Shown: positions 1 to 9,854 of the stretch, in pieces
How positions within the stretch are numbered: position 1 is the first letter of the stretch
How the letters are laid out: every line of letters begins with the position of its first letter
Assembly (NCBI GenBank): GCA_032988165.1
Contig: JANTQF010000193.1
Span: 1-64,000, forward strand
DNA from: Emmonsiellopsis sp. PD_33
Taxonomy: Eukaryota; Ascomycota; Eurotiomycetes; Onygenales; Ajellomycetaceae
DNA length: 64,000 nucleotides
Direction of reading: 5' to 3'
Translations under genes and position numbers: made by a program
Notes under the pieces: model-generated
Databases searched by the model: none
Told to the model about the DNA's origin: nothing
Seen by the model: only the letters and a program-made list of their open reading frames with translations

Positions 1-61
1 CTCAAAAATGTCAACCCGAATACCATGGTTCCCCGCATCGATCTCAATCCCGCCCCACGAA

Positions 62-913
62 TCACTGCAACATCAGATCAGCCCTTGCGGGATTTTGCGG
101 GACTCCAACAGAACCTTGAAGTTTTTTCCCCTCTTCCTCCACCTCTCCATCCTCAACAATCCACTCCTCCTCCTCCTCCTCATCCTCCTCCTCCTCCTCA
201 TCAGAGGTGAGGACAACCTCAAACTTATCCTCCAGTACCTCCTCTGACAGAGGCAGCTCCTCATGATGGGCTAGATCAACCTGGGCATTAAAATCAGCCA
301 TCTCCTGATCAGCTGCATTGGTATCAACCCCAGCAGCAAGGAGATTGGCCTGGTTAGAGAGCAGTGCAGCCTCTTTGATGTCCTGGATCATCATGCACAT
401 GTGGGAGGTGAAGAGGTCCTTAATCCCCTTCTCATTGTGAACCTGCTAATTCATTCAATTAGATTAGAAGAGCATTACTAAAGAGTGTGACTAGAACTCT
501 TACCTGCTTGGGCTTTTTGGCCTCATGCTCCAGGATTCCCTCAACCTGCTCCTAGTGGTGTTTCTTCCTGGCAGCCTTCTTCATGGCCTCCTCCTGCTCC
601 ACCTTTACCTTATATCATTCCTGAGAGTGCTTCTAGTCCCAATGCTTCTGCATCAGCTGCTCCACCACCTTCTTCTCTAATTCCTTGTGCTCAGCCTTAT
701 CAGCCTCATTCCTAGCACAGATTAGCTGAATTCATATACAAGCATTACCATAGATTATTATCATTTGTTTCCCTCATGCAGCTTCTTCAGTGCAACATGG
801 TGCACCTTGTGGTTGGCCTCACCCCATTTGAATGCTTCCTTCTCAGGCCCCTCAAGCTGGTGGTGATGCTCACAGGCCTTAGTCATGTGGATCTTGGAGG
901 TAGGCAAAGACAT
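62..913 (-). pseudogene. Decayed gene for an acidic, coiled-coil-like protein in a repeat-like block
   Basis: Read on the minus strand from an ATG at 913-911, a lysine/glutamate/histidine-rich frame runs with interruptions down to a stop at 62. Blocks of good coding character are separated by in-frame stops and unclear introns, for example around 640, 600 and 555. The last 112 residues are uninterrupted and end in an acidic tail with long Glu/Asp runs (about 130-220). The charged helix-rich composition plus acidic tail resembles histone chaperones and HMG-like proteins in general character only; no family was recognised. It lies head to head with the broken H3-like gene at 1385. CpG is absent through nearly all of it, as expected for a mutated repeat. 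Splice limits are not resolved. Confidence 0.4.
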
Positions 914-1384
914 GGCTGGTGGTGGTAGTGGGAGAGAGCAACAATTGTGATAGTGGGATAGAGATATCAAAAGAGGAGAGGTGGGATAGTGGTAGGAAAA
1001 GAAGGGAAGAAAGAGAAGAAGAGGAGGAAAAACAAAAAGGTAGGGGGAATTTCTCTAATCTAAAAGCAGGTTGTTTACATTTGATGTGTCTATATTTGAT
1101 ATTCTTTGTATGGTGTTGCCAGGCAATTTATATCAGGAATAGACCTAGGTGATGGTTACAGGTTACTAGGGTAGCTGGTTGGAGTTGGAATTTCAATAAC
1201 ATTTCTTTTTTTTCCCCTCCTCTTCCCCTCTCTCTTCTTCTTTTCTCTATCTATCCTATTCCTCCTCTCCCACCATTCCAATCAGCCATGTCTCTATCTC
1301 CCCTGCCCTTTATCCAAACGCATTGATACCCCCTCCCCTGATTTGAAAATGCTAAAGTACACCCCCCTCCCCTGCCAAGCAGTG

Positions 1385-1951
1385 ATGAAAAATAGTGTGC
1401 CTGGTTGCAAAGCAGCCTATGAGGCATGCATTGCTGAGTGGGAGGCCAAGTGGGATTGATATCATGCTGAGCTCCCCAATGCCTTGAGAAACTGCTGGGT
1501 CAAATGTAATCCTAAGCTCTGCCACTACTGCAATAAGAACAGTAAGTCATAGTCACACTTTTTGGTAATGCTTAGTGGCTCATTCAGGTCAATAGAGTGG
1601 ATTCAGGAGGTCTAGTTCTATCAGAAATCTGGGGAGCTCATTTTCACCAAGGCTGTGATGGCACATCTGATCCACAAGATTAATGATGGGAAGCATTGCT
1701 TCCAGTGCTCTGCCCTTGATGCCATCCAGTTGGCAGTGGAAACAGCCCTTACCACCCTTTTCAAGTGTAAGTTAACTACTCTACTAAGTCTACTAAATAT
1801 GTATACTGATTATATTATGAATATAGGTAGAGTTAAAATGATGGTGCATGGGAAGTGGTTGACTCTCAGGGTTGAGGATATGCAGTTGGTGAGGGAGGTG
1901 GCAGATGCAATTAGATTGGAGTACTTTGGGCAGACTGCCCCCAAGGTTTAA
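1385..1951 (+). pseudogene. Broken histone H3-like (histone-fold) gene
   Basis: Three exons can be joined in phase: 1385-1541, 1596-1766 and 1827-1951, with GT-AG introns of 54 and 60 nt. The reading has two in-frame stops, TGA at 1457-1459 and TAG at 1613-1615. Residues from about 53 to 143 follow the histone H3 fold. There is a YQKSGELIF segment (compare YQKSTELLI of H3), then CFQCSALDAIQLAVETAL (compare RFQSSAVMALQEASEAYL), then VEDMQLVREV near the end (compare PKDIQLARRI). The usual Lys/Arg-rich H3 tail is missing. In its place is a segment of about 52 residues with a CX3CX4CX2C pattern that could bind zinc. The C-terminus runs about ten residues past the H3 end. The two stops make the copy inactive as read. 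CENP-A or another H3 variant is possible, but divergence is much greater than for a normal variant. Confidence 0.6.
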
Positions 1952-2169
1952 GAGGGTTTTTTAATGTTTTTGTGTGTTTTTAGTTTTTTAGTTTTTTTAG
2001 TTTAGGGTTGGGGCTGGGGCCTTCAGGCAATGAAAAGTAACAATATTTGGTAATGCTTGCTGGTGCAAATCTCCCAATTTGAAATTATTGTATGGTGTGT
2101 GGCAGGGCTGCTACTGGCTTGGCACCATTAGTAACACATGTGATTATGATTAGGTAATATTGTGGTATT

Positions 2170-2220
2170 CCTGGTCCTGTTTGGTCCCATATATAGATAA
2201 TGGGACCAAATGGGACCAGG
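2170..2220. repeat. Imperfect inverted repeat, two 21-bp arms
   Basis: Arms 2170-2190 and 2200-2220 are reverse complements except at two positions, with a 9-nt AT loop. Each arm contains the motif TGGTCC(C/T) twice. A related direct copy, CCTGGTCCCAACATGGTCCC, lies at 2387-2406. The arrangement could be the end of a small transposon or MITE. No target-site duplication was recognised. Confidence 0.55.
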
Positions 2221-2499
2221 ACTGAAAAGATAGATATATAACATGATTTATGAGTAAAATATTCCTTTATAACATGATCCTGAACTAATTTATCTATACT
2301 ATAACATGATATAGTATCTATATTAAAGTGATTTTACATAAAAAGGAACTAATATATTAAGTAAAATGATAAGGATATACTTTAATCCTGGTCCCAACAT
2401 GGTCCCAGCGGCCAGTCTAAAGATAATAGAAGAGATAATTAAAATATCAGTTTATCTTATACATCTGATAATTATAGGCCTCATACTCAGCTTACCATG

Positions 2500-3110
2500 A
2501 TAATCAAGTAGATATAGTAGATAAGAAAGAGATAGACTGTACAGACAGTACTAATATAACTAATAAAGCTATAGAGATAGGTCATACTAGTACTATTAGT
2601 ATAATAGTAGATTATACTGGCAATACTAGCCTAGAAGATAAAATAGGAATAAATAATATTAGTAAAGCTAACTAAGAGGTCTCATCTACCTACTCAGACC
2701 TCAGGGTGTTAATGAAATTAATAGGAAGCCTAGGACTCAGAATGTCATTAAGAGTATTATAATAGGAGATACTGAAGGGATCCTAAATGACCACTAAAAG
2801 TAGCAAGAAAATAGATGAACTGAAGGCCAAGTAATACTTAGAGGATAGTAGAAGCCTAGAAGGTGCTTAGCAGGGGGAACAAATATGACAACAGTGCAGA
2901 TGTAAGATATATATATACAGTGAAGAGATGGAACATATAGGATGTTGAGGATAGAAGGAAAGGAGGAGGTTAGGGCAGAGGAATCAAAGCACACCATGTG
3001 ATCAAAAGGTGGTGAGTAAAAGGACACTAAAATATGAGTATTTTCCTGACATTCCCTCACTGAGATAGTGTTCTGCTGACCCAACTGAGAACATACATAT
3101 ATGACACACA
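2500..3110 (+). pseudogene. AT-rich relic of a coding frame
   Basis: From about 2500 to 2890 one plus-strand frame has a protein-like composition rich in Asp, Ile, Asn, Ser and Lys. It is broken by several stops, for example around 2672, 2760 and 2836. It sits inside the CpG-free block and has no resemblance I can name. A mutated gag-like or other transposon frame is plausible but not shown. The rest to 3110 is AT-rich with no frame. Confidence 0.25.
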
Positions 3111-3122
3111 ATATGATAACAC

Positions 3123-4130
3123 ACGAAATATAATGGTGTAATCACGTCTTATTTGCTCCCCCTTTCTTTCTCCCTTCTTTTTTCTCTCTCTATACCCCCT
3201 AGGACTCTGTATAGAAGATCCGTTGGATCTTTTAGCTCACACCGTGAGGAAGTAACCCTCTATCGACAACTATAACTATAGCTACATACTCCCATTACCA
3301 GGATGACCAGCCCTCAGACCCCCCGCCCCTATCGACATTATCTCTACCATGCATAAGGTTCCACCAAAAACTCCTATTATGCTTATTATCTATCTAGAAC
3401 TCGCCAGTTAAGTTACCCGACCCTTTCCCCATCTGGCTTGAAACAATCACCCCATGTTCAACCCACCAACTTCAGCCCGGCCACATTCGCAGGGGCTCTT
3501 GAATGGGACGTACTTTGATGTTCCCATAATTTAATCCGATGGCTGATCGTATGTATGTTGGGGTTGATGGCCTGGAGATTCTTTGGAAGCAACAGCAGCC
3601 CACACGTGACTCTCATCCCAAGCACCTGCAGCAGCCTTTGACCCCTGGGGGAAGTCGGATGATTAGATAGATGATTCGTTGGTTGCTTGGATGCGAGGTG
3701 AGGTAGGTAGGTGGGTAGCTTTGTACATTGGATGTAAGGGATGGAGGATGGAGATGGAGCGGGTGGCGGAAAGCACGGGGGGGGGGGGAGGGGGGATCTT
3801 TGTCCATCTATTATCTATCCATCATATGGTTTGCGGGCAGGGTAGTAGTGGTTTTCAGGTTTTCAAGAGAAGAGTATACTCGTTAACTGCTGGTTATTCA
3901 ATGGGGGAGGGGGGGCGAGGGGAATGAACGTATTGATTATTTCAGATCGATCTGATATATACAGTAAACCACGCTCGTTCAAATCCCTGCTATATACATC
4001 GACTGCCATGATACCTGGACACTTGCGTGATCCCGATCTCCATAGCTGACGGCCACCTCGCTCACTTTTTCATTCCACTTCCTCAACCACCCCTGCCCCC
4101 GGGTAAATCATATCATGCCATATTAACATC
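3123..4130. other. Gene-free interval after the repeat block
   Basis: CpG returns at 3123. The interval holds a pyrimidine tract (3140-3200), a poly-G run near 3777-3798 and no convincing coding frame. The right part is probably the 3' flank of the HIT gene. No RNA gene was recognised. Confidence 0.5.
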
Positions 4131-5370
4131 TCACATCTTCGCCTTCAGCTCCTCGCACAGCGCCTTGAGTTCATCCTTGTTCGAATCCATATCGGCGGGC
4201 CAGCCAACCCCGAGGCCTTGTTTCTCGTCTGGCTTTGGGATCTGGAGGAGTAAATTAGAGTTTTTAAGCGTTAGTATAGTGCCATTATGGTTTGCTGTGG
4301 CGCGCTTATGTTTCATTGCATGGACGGTGAGTGTTGGGGGGAGGCAGGGTTGAGCAGGCAGGGTTAACAGGAAGGTTGTCTTCCTCCAAGCGAAGAAGAG
4401 GGAGGATAAAAGAGGCGTCGGAGAAGCTTTGAGACGTACCATGTGCACGTGAACCTAGGAGAGTGGTCAGTATTAAAACGAAGTTGAAATGCCTCGGAAT
4501 AGAGGTGCCAATGGAGGACGATAAAACTTACGTGATCCACGTATTGGTGGGCTGGTCGTCCGTTGTTCTGGAGGATGTTGAAATCAACGGCGCCAGAAGC
4601 GATGGCAATTTTCTTTGCCACGGGCTATTTTTTAAAACAAAAAGGAGGGATTTCGAGTTAGCTTATCATTCTCCAATTTTCATAGGTTGCGAACAGAAAC
4701 AATGAAGCGGAGGGCGAGTGGGGATGTTTTGCGGGGTGAAAGACGATATGGAATAATCCGGGGTCAGACTGGGCACCAATCGGCCTCTGATGTGGAACGT
4801 GAGGTTTCTCTCCGCTCGGTGCTTCGGAGACGCACATGTTTTGCCACCTTTTATGGCGCTTGATATGTTTCATACCGAGGGAATTTGAAGAATGATAAGT
4901 ATAGATTCACTAGAGGGATGCACATACCAGTAGCTCAGTAAGGTCCTGGTCGGGGATATCGGTGAGTTTGACACCATGGAATTTGGGGATGACGAGCTGT
5001 GCGGGGAGAGAAAGAATGGTTAGCGATTCGTTTACTAGTTTTGCTCATATCGCTTTTTTCCGTAGATTCCCAAAAGCCTGGCATGGAGTACTCCGGTCCA
5101 TCAACCGCAAACGGACAGCAGACAATAAACAAGCATGAGACTGACCGCATGGCCTCTGCTCAGGGGCTGGATGTCTAGGAACGCCAGGACCCGTTCGCTC
5201 TCATAGAGCTTGAAGCAGGGGATCTCGCCTTGTGGGAGGAAGTTAGCAAATATCGTGTGTAGATAGGGGTGTTTGCGCGGTGGTGAGGGGAAGCTGTCTA
5301 TGATGTCAGCCAGGAGGAACAACATACCCTTGACGATCTTGCAGAAGATACAAGCAGCAGTGGAGGCCAT
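4131..5370 (-). CDS. HNT1: HIT-family nucleotide hydrolase (Hnt1/HINT type)
   Basis: Six exons: 5370-5328, 5228-5146, 4996-4928, 4624-4532, 4454-4440 and 4241-4131, giving 137 residues. HINT proteins hydrolyse adenosine 5'-monophosphoramidates and related AMP-lysine adducts. Family marks are the N-terminal CIFCKIVKGEIPCFKLYES, the LVIPKFHG strand, QNNGRPAHQ, and the catalytic HVHVHM triad followed by IPKP. The start is placed at MASTAACIF because an upstream in-frame ATG adds only non-conserved residues. The fifth exon is just 15 nt and encodes VHVHM, so the active-site motif depends on correct microexon use. Length matches small fungal HIT proteins. The family is certain. Assignment to HNT1 rather than another HIT paralogue is very likely. 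Confidence 0.88.
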
Positions 5371-6634
5371 GATGGATGTATGGATGTACTGATCAGGAGT
5401 GATAGGGTTCAATTACGAGGGGTGGATGGTTGTGTTTGCAGCGGCAGAGTGGTGGTGTTGATGTTGATGTTGATATATGGTTTGTTTTGGCTTTTGCTGA
5501 GCGAGAAGCTGACTGTTTCCCCGTCTGGCGGGGGGGCGGGTATGTCAGCGTACCCCAATACCACCCTGTTCCTGGCATGGTTTAGATGGTTAATTAGGAC
5601 ATGTAAGGAATAGATAGGCCGGGAAAACGAGTAAAATAAAGTAAATAACCTGTCGATTTAGAAAATAAAAATAAAGCATTCGCCACCAGCGGGAATCGAA
5701 CCCAGGCGGCCCAGTGCGCTTACCTAACAGCAGCCCTATATATTGCCCAAACGGGCCCAACCGAGATGAGGAGTGGAACAGGCTAGCTCAGAATCCATTT
5801 CTTGCCTTTTACCAGAGATGGCCGTGGCTCTGTCCAAAATACTCCTGTCTTCAATCTTTGGAATCCCTATCGGCAACAGTCGGTCGATAATTTTATGCTC
5901 TTTTTTACTCCGCCGCCAATAGTATCCCCAACCAAAGTGACGCCAGACGAAAGAGAATACCCTCTTTAACGGAGAATCTCTTTTTTGCGGGCTCTTATTC
6001 CGAAATGGCAGAGAATGCAGGTTGGGAAAAGTGGCAGCAGGTGGTGCGTGGAACATGTCCCGGGCCGTGTGCACATCACCCCTTATCTTATCTCCACGAC
6101 CCCAACCTCACCCCTCATTCCCCTCCTCAACCTCCTTCAAAGCCGATGAATCGCAACAAGGGCCAAACTTATATCCGCATAGACAGGCCATGGGGAAACA
6201 ATATCCTATTGGTAGCAATAACCGCGGCCGCTGCTGTCCTCCTTTAATACCGATTCTTCAATTCCGAGAAATACATTTTCCCGAGCGGGCTTCGGCAATC
6301 CAGACATCGGCCCAGAGAACCAACCATATGCCCGCCCAGATGCCTATCTCCCCGCCCACAGGGTCCATTGGCAGCGCAAACGCCCCATATAGTTCGATAC
6401 CGACGATACGGGCAGTCATCCCGATTACCACTGCTCGATAGCCGGGCAGCTATCGCCCCGTGCCGATTAGATAAAGGGAAACCCCTCCCCCTCCAGCCAT
6501 GACTACATATCTCGGCCGCTTCTCCATCCCCCTCTTTCCAACGGTCGTAAAACATTTCTTCTCTACAAACAATTCATCGGATACGCACACTACCATACCA
6601 ATCAAGACTATTTTCTCAATCTCGTCCAAACGCA
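5371..6634. other. Intergenic region between HIT gene and M20 hydrolase gene
   Basis: No convincing coding frame. It contains the tRNA-like 3' half at 5681-5729 and probably the divergent promoters of both flanking genes. The stretches 5850-6000 and 6250-6460 carry only short frames without codon bias or motifs. Confidence 0.5.
5681..5729 (-). other. tRNA 3'-half-like sequence with B box
   Basis: On the minus strand the sequence has GGTTCGATTCC, a perfect RNA polymerase III B box and T-loop. It is preceded by a partial stem and followed by TGGTGGC, which would be the 3' acceptor strand. No matching 5' acceptor strand (GCCACCA) occurs within about 120 nt upstream, and one T-stem pair is mismatched. 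I read it as a truncated tRNA relic or tRNA-derived fragment, not a functional tRNA. Confidence 0.3.
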
Positions 6635-8268
6635 ATGTACACCACTGAGCTATCCGAGGCCGATGTTTCGGCGCTGCGTGCCAACAAGGAGAGACTCGCA
6701 GACTACATCCACCACAGCTGTCAGTTCGGCTCTGGCATTAGATGGGGAGAGTAAGTGCCATGTTCTTTTTTATTCATTTGAGGTTATTTTGTTGTTACTA
6801 TCCATTTGCCGATGTTCATGTATACCGGGGCATATTATATGCACCCATGGATATATCAGTATCAATGCCTGATAACCGGAAAATCCATGAAAAATACAAA
6901 CTATCCCCCGTAGCTAAGCAATATTGACCAAATCATGCTAACATTTAATTTCTACCCCCAGTGGCCCTACAGACACAGGAATGGGCCGTCTGGCCCTCTC
7001 AGACGAAGACAAGCAGGTACGGGACTGGTTCGTCGAAACGACAAAAGCACTCGGCTGCACCGTGACCGTCGATGCGATGGGAAATATCTTTGCCGTCCGC
7101 CCTGGCCGGAGAACGGATGTCCCCGCTACTTTCATGGGAAGCCATCTAGACACACAACCTACCGGAGGCAGATACGACGGTATCCTGGGCGTTTGCGCAG
7201 GCATTGAGGTGCTCAAAGCCCTAGAAGAAAAGGGTATCGAAACCGAAGGCGGCGTCGGTGTCGTCAACTGGACCAAGTACGTCCCACCCATCTCGCCCCT
7301 ATCCAAACCGAGCCTAACCCCCAAACAGCGAAGAAGGCGCCCGCTTCCCCATAAGCATGGTCTCCTCAGGCGTCTGGGCCGAGCGCATCCCTCTAGCCAC
7401 CGCGCACAACCTCCGCGAAGTGCCCACCGTCGCCTCCCTCCCCACCGCCTCCTCCGCTCCCGAGTCCATGAAAGAAGCCCTCGAGCGCATCGGCTACCTC
7501 GGCACCACGCCAGCCTCCTACAAATCCTACCCTATCGCCGCCCACTTCGAAGTCCACATCGAGCAAGGCCCCCACCTCATCACAGCCGGCCAGCGCATCG
7601 GTGTCGTCACCGCCGTCAACGCCTATCGCTGGTACCGCATCAACGTCACAGGCCGTGACACGCACACGGGCACCACGGCCTTCGAGCATCGGGCCGACGC
7701 CCTCTTCGCCTCCGCACAGATGATGGTGCGCGCGCGAGAAATCGCGCAGAAACACGGCGGTCTAGCCAGCGTGGGCATCGTCGACATCAAGCCCGGCAGC
7801 TTCAACACGGTCCCGGGACACGTCAGCTTCACGCTCGACTTCCGCGCGCCCGACACGTCGATTGTCGAGAAGTGCGATGCGGAGCTGCGCGGGGAGTTCG
7901 CCAGGATCGCTGCTGAGGAAGGGAGCAAGATCGGCAAGCCGTGTAAGGTTGAGTGGGTGCTGGAGCTGGATAGTCCCCGCGTGGATTTCCATGAGGATTG
8001 TATCAAGTGCGTGACTGAGTCGGCGCAGGCGCTTGTGGCGGATTCGGGCGCTAAGAGCCCGGAGTCCCTGTATCGGACGATCATGAGCGGGGCGGGACAT
8101 GATAGTGTCTTCACGTCGGCGAGGGTGCCGACGAGTATGATTTTTGTCCCGTGTAAGGATGGGGTTAGCCATAATCCAGAGGAGTTCTCGACGGCGGAGG
8201 AGTGTGTGGATGGGGCGACAGTGTTGTTGCAGGCGGTTGTGAGGTATGATCGGAGGCGGTTTCAGTAG
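6635..8268 (+). CDS. M20-family amidohydrolase (N-carbamoyl-amino-acid hydrolase / beta-ureidopropionase type)
   Basis: Three exons, 6635-6750, 6962-7276 and 7329-8268, give 456 residues. The family uses two metal ions to hydrolyse N-carbamoyl amino acids, N-carbamoyl-beta-alanine or allantoate. Visible metal and substrate motifs are GSHLDTQPTGGRYDG (His/Asp ligands), WTNEEGARF (the Glu-Glu pair, formed exactly across intron 2), FEVHIEQGP, and near the end SGAGHDSVF and GVSHNPEEF. A dimerisation domain lies between, roughly residues 225-340. Third-position GC is high in the middle exon. Intron 1 is about 211 nt, long for this window. Whether the substrate is ureidopropionate (pyrimidine breakdown) or a carbamoyl-L-amino acid cannot be told from sequence alone. 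No signal peptide is seen. Confidence 0.88.
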
Positions 8269-8787
8269 ATGGGGTTAGTTTTTTGGTCCCTGGATTGTTT
8301 TTAACCAGATAGGTTTGAATATCCATAGAGGGCTTCAAAATGCGAAGCTATATCATGCTAGCCGTTCTATGCTTCTCTGCTCAAGAATGTAGAAGGATCG
8401 GTCCATTAGCTCGTTCGCAATCCACATATCGCACACGGGGTAATAAAACAAGGCAAATATATTTCTTGAAATATTTCGATAAAAATTTTCATTCCAGGCT
8501 CATCAGTCAGTCAAGAAGAACCCACTACATACACACAACTTCCAACGAAAAGGATATATCCACCCCCCCGCCGTGAAATAGGGATATATAGCAAGTCCCC
8601 TCGCCCAAACCAACCCGCAGCCCTTCCTTTTCTTTTCCATCATTCCCCATTTACACCACCCAGGACTCCCTCTCCAATCCCCATTCCATGTAAACGAGAA
8701 GTCCTCCAACCAACCCCAAACTCAGATGATTCCCTTCCCTTAACCTCAACAAATCAAGGTAGAGGAAAAAAAAAAAAAAGAAATCAT
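8269..8787. other. Convergent 3' interval
   Basis: Between the stops of the M20 hydrolase (plus) and eS10 (minus). It holds only short frames, a poly-A tract at 8766-8779 and the likely 3' UTRs of both genes. Confidence 0.5.
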
Positions 8788-9460
8788 CTAAGAAGGAGGC
8801 GCAGCACCGCGTCCACGGCCGAAACCGCCACGGAACGAAGGCGCAAAGTCACCGGGGGCACCGCCCTCCTTGCCCTCACCCTGCTCACGGCGTCTGTAGC
8901 CACCGTCGCGGTCACCGCGGGGTCCACCACGGCCGCCGGGGCGTCTCTCGCGCTCCTCACCGCCCATCATGCCGCGGGGGGGAGCGTGCGAGCGCTGCTG
9001 CTTGATGTGGGTGGCGGGGACGATCTCGGCGGGCAGATGCAGCCATTCGCGGAGGTAGTCGAGTCCCTCGGGGGTCAGGGTGTAGTAGTAGTATTGCCAG
9101 CTGAAGCGGGTCTTGAGGTAGCCGCGGGAGGTGAGGGATTGGCAGGCCTTGATCACCTGTTTGGATTTGAGGTGGGTTAGAGGGCTGGCTTAGGAAAGTG
9201 ATGGTTTAAAGGGGGCTTACGTAGAGGTTCTTGGTGTCAATGTCGCCATGCTTGGGGAGGTTGAAGTCCTTCTTGGCCACGAGTACGCCCTCTGTATTTG
9301 CGTGTAATTAGTCTCCGTATATATCTAGCTTGTCAACTGCGGCGGGTCACATACCACGGAAGAGGTACTCGTGGATCTTCTTGCGGTCAGCTTTGGGGAT
9401 CAGCCTGGAGATATGTTAGTGGGTTCTCCGTCGCATTGAGACACAGCATAGAGCTTACAT
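8788..9460 (-). CDS. RPS10: Small-subunit ribosomal protein eS10
   Basis: Coding exons 9460-9459, 9404-9355, 9291-9221 and 9156-8788 encode 163 residues. The S10/plectin domain is plain: [19 protein letters not shown], then [28 protein letters not shown] in two exons, then the aromatic [21 protein letters not shown] Gly/Arg-rich tail with RGG-like stretches follows from about residue 105. The first intron (9458-9405) lies inside the start codon: exon 1 ends with AT and exon 2 begins with G, restoring ATG-CTG-ATC. All donors are GT and all phases fit. The upstream region shared with SDE2 carries CACGTGA and CCCTAA elements. eS10 sits on the 40S head near the mRNA entry side. Confidence 0.95.
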
Positions 9461-9854
9461 TGTCGCGAGTTCCTGGCGCAATTCGGGGAATCGCTTTGAC
9501 AATGGGGAAGTCGGTGGTGGTGATTGATGTTGATGTTGGAGACCAGCGGCTGCCGAAGAATTCGTGGTGGGCGGAGAGGCACGTGACTAGGGCTGGCCCT
9601 AAGCGACGGGCCATGTGATGCATGTGGCTGGTGAGGATGACTAAGCAACACGTGATCTTCTTCAGCCTCTCGCCTCCTTCTCGACATCATCGTCGACATC
9701 AGAGTCTCTTTGCGCAGAAGACAATCCATCCATACTACAGCCCAACATTCGTCCCGCGCTTCTATTTGACTTTACTATCTGTTGCTGCTTCTATTCCCGC
9801 CTCATATTACATATCGAGAACACCCGCGATCATCAGCTCGAACACCCAGCCACC
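9461..9854. promoter_or_regulatory. Bidirectional promoter of eS10 and SDE2 with E-boxes and CCCTAA motif
   Basis: The 394-nt divergent spacer has CACGTGAC at 9580-9587, a second CACGTGA at 9649-9655, TAGGGCT at 9588-9594 and GCCCTAA at 9596-9602. The last two form a near-palindrome. CACGTG fits Cbf1-type bHLH factors, and (A/G)CCCTAA fits Tbf1-type telomere-repeat factors, both known regulators of fungal ribosomal protein genes. The first E-box is about 120 bp upstream of the eS10 ATG. The same pair occurs upstream of eL8. Confidence 0.5.

Larger units (their letters stand above)
105..3122. repeat. CpG-depleted, mutated repeat-like block
   Basis: Reading every line, I find only two CpG dinucleotides between about 105 and 3122, at 1319 and 2409, whereas CpG is frequent on both sides. 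The block is rich in TpA and TpG, AT-rich from 2220 to 3110, and carries ruined reading frames. This is the pattern left by repeat-induced point mutation or by deamination of methylated CpG in repeats. Copy number in the genome cannot be seen here, so calling it a repeat is inference. The left end lies close to the window edge, but CpG returns before base 105. Confidence 0.65.
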
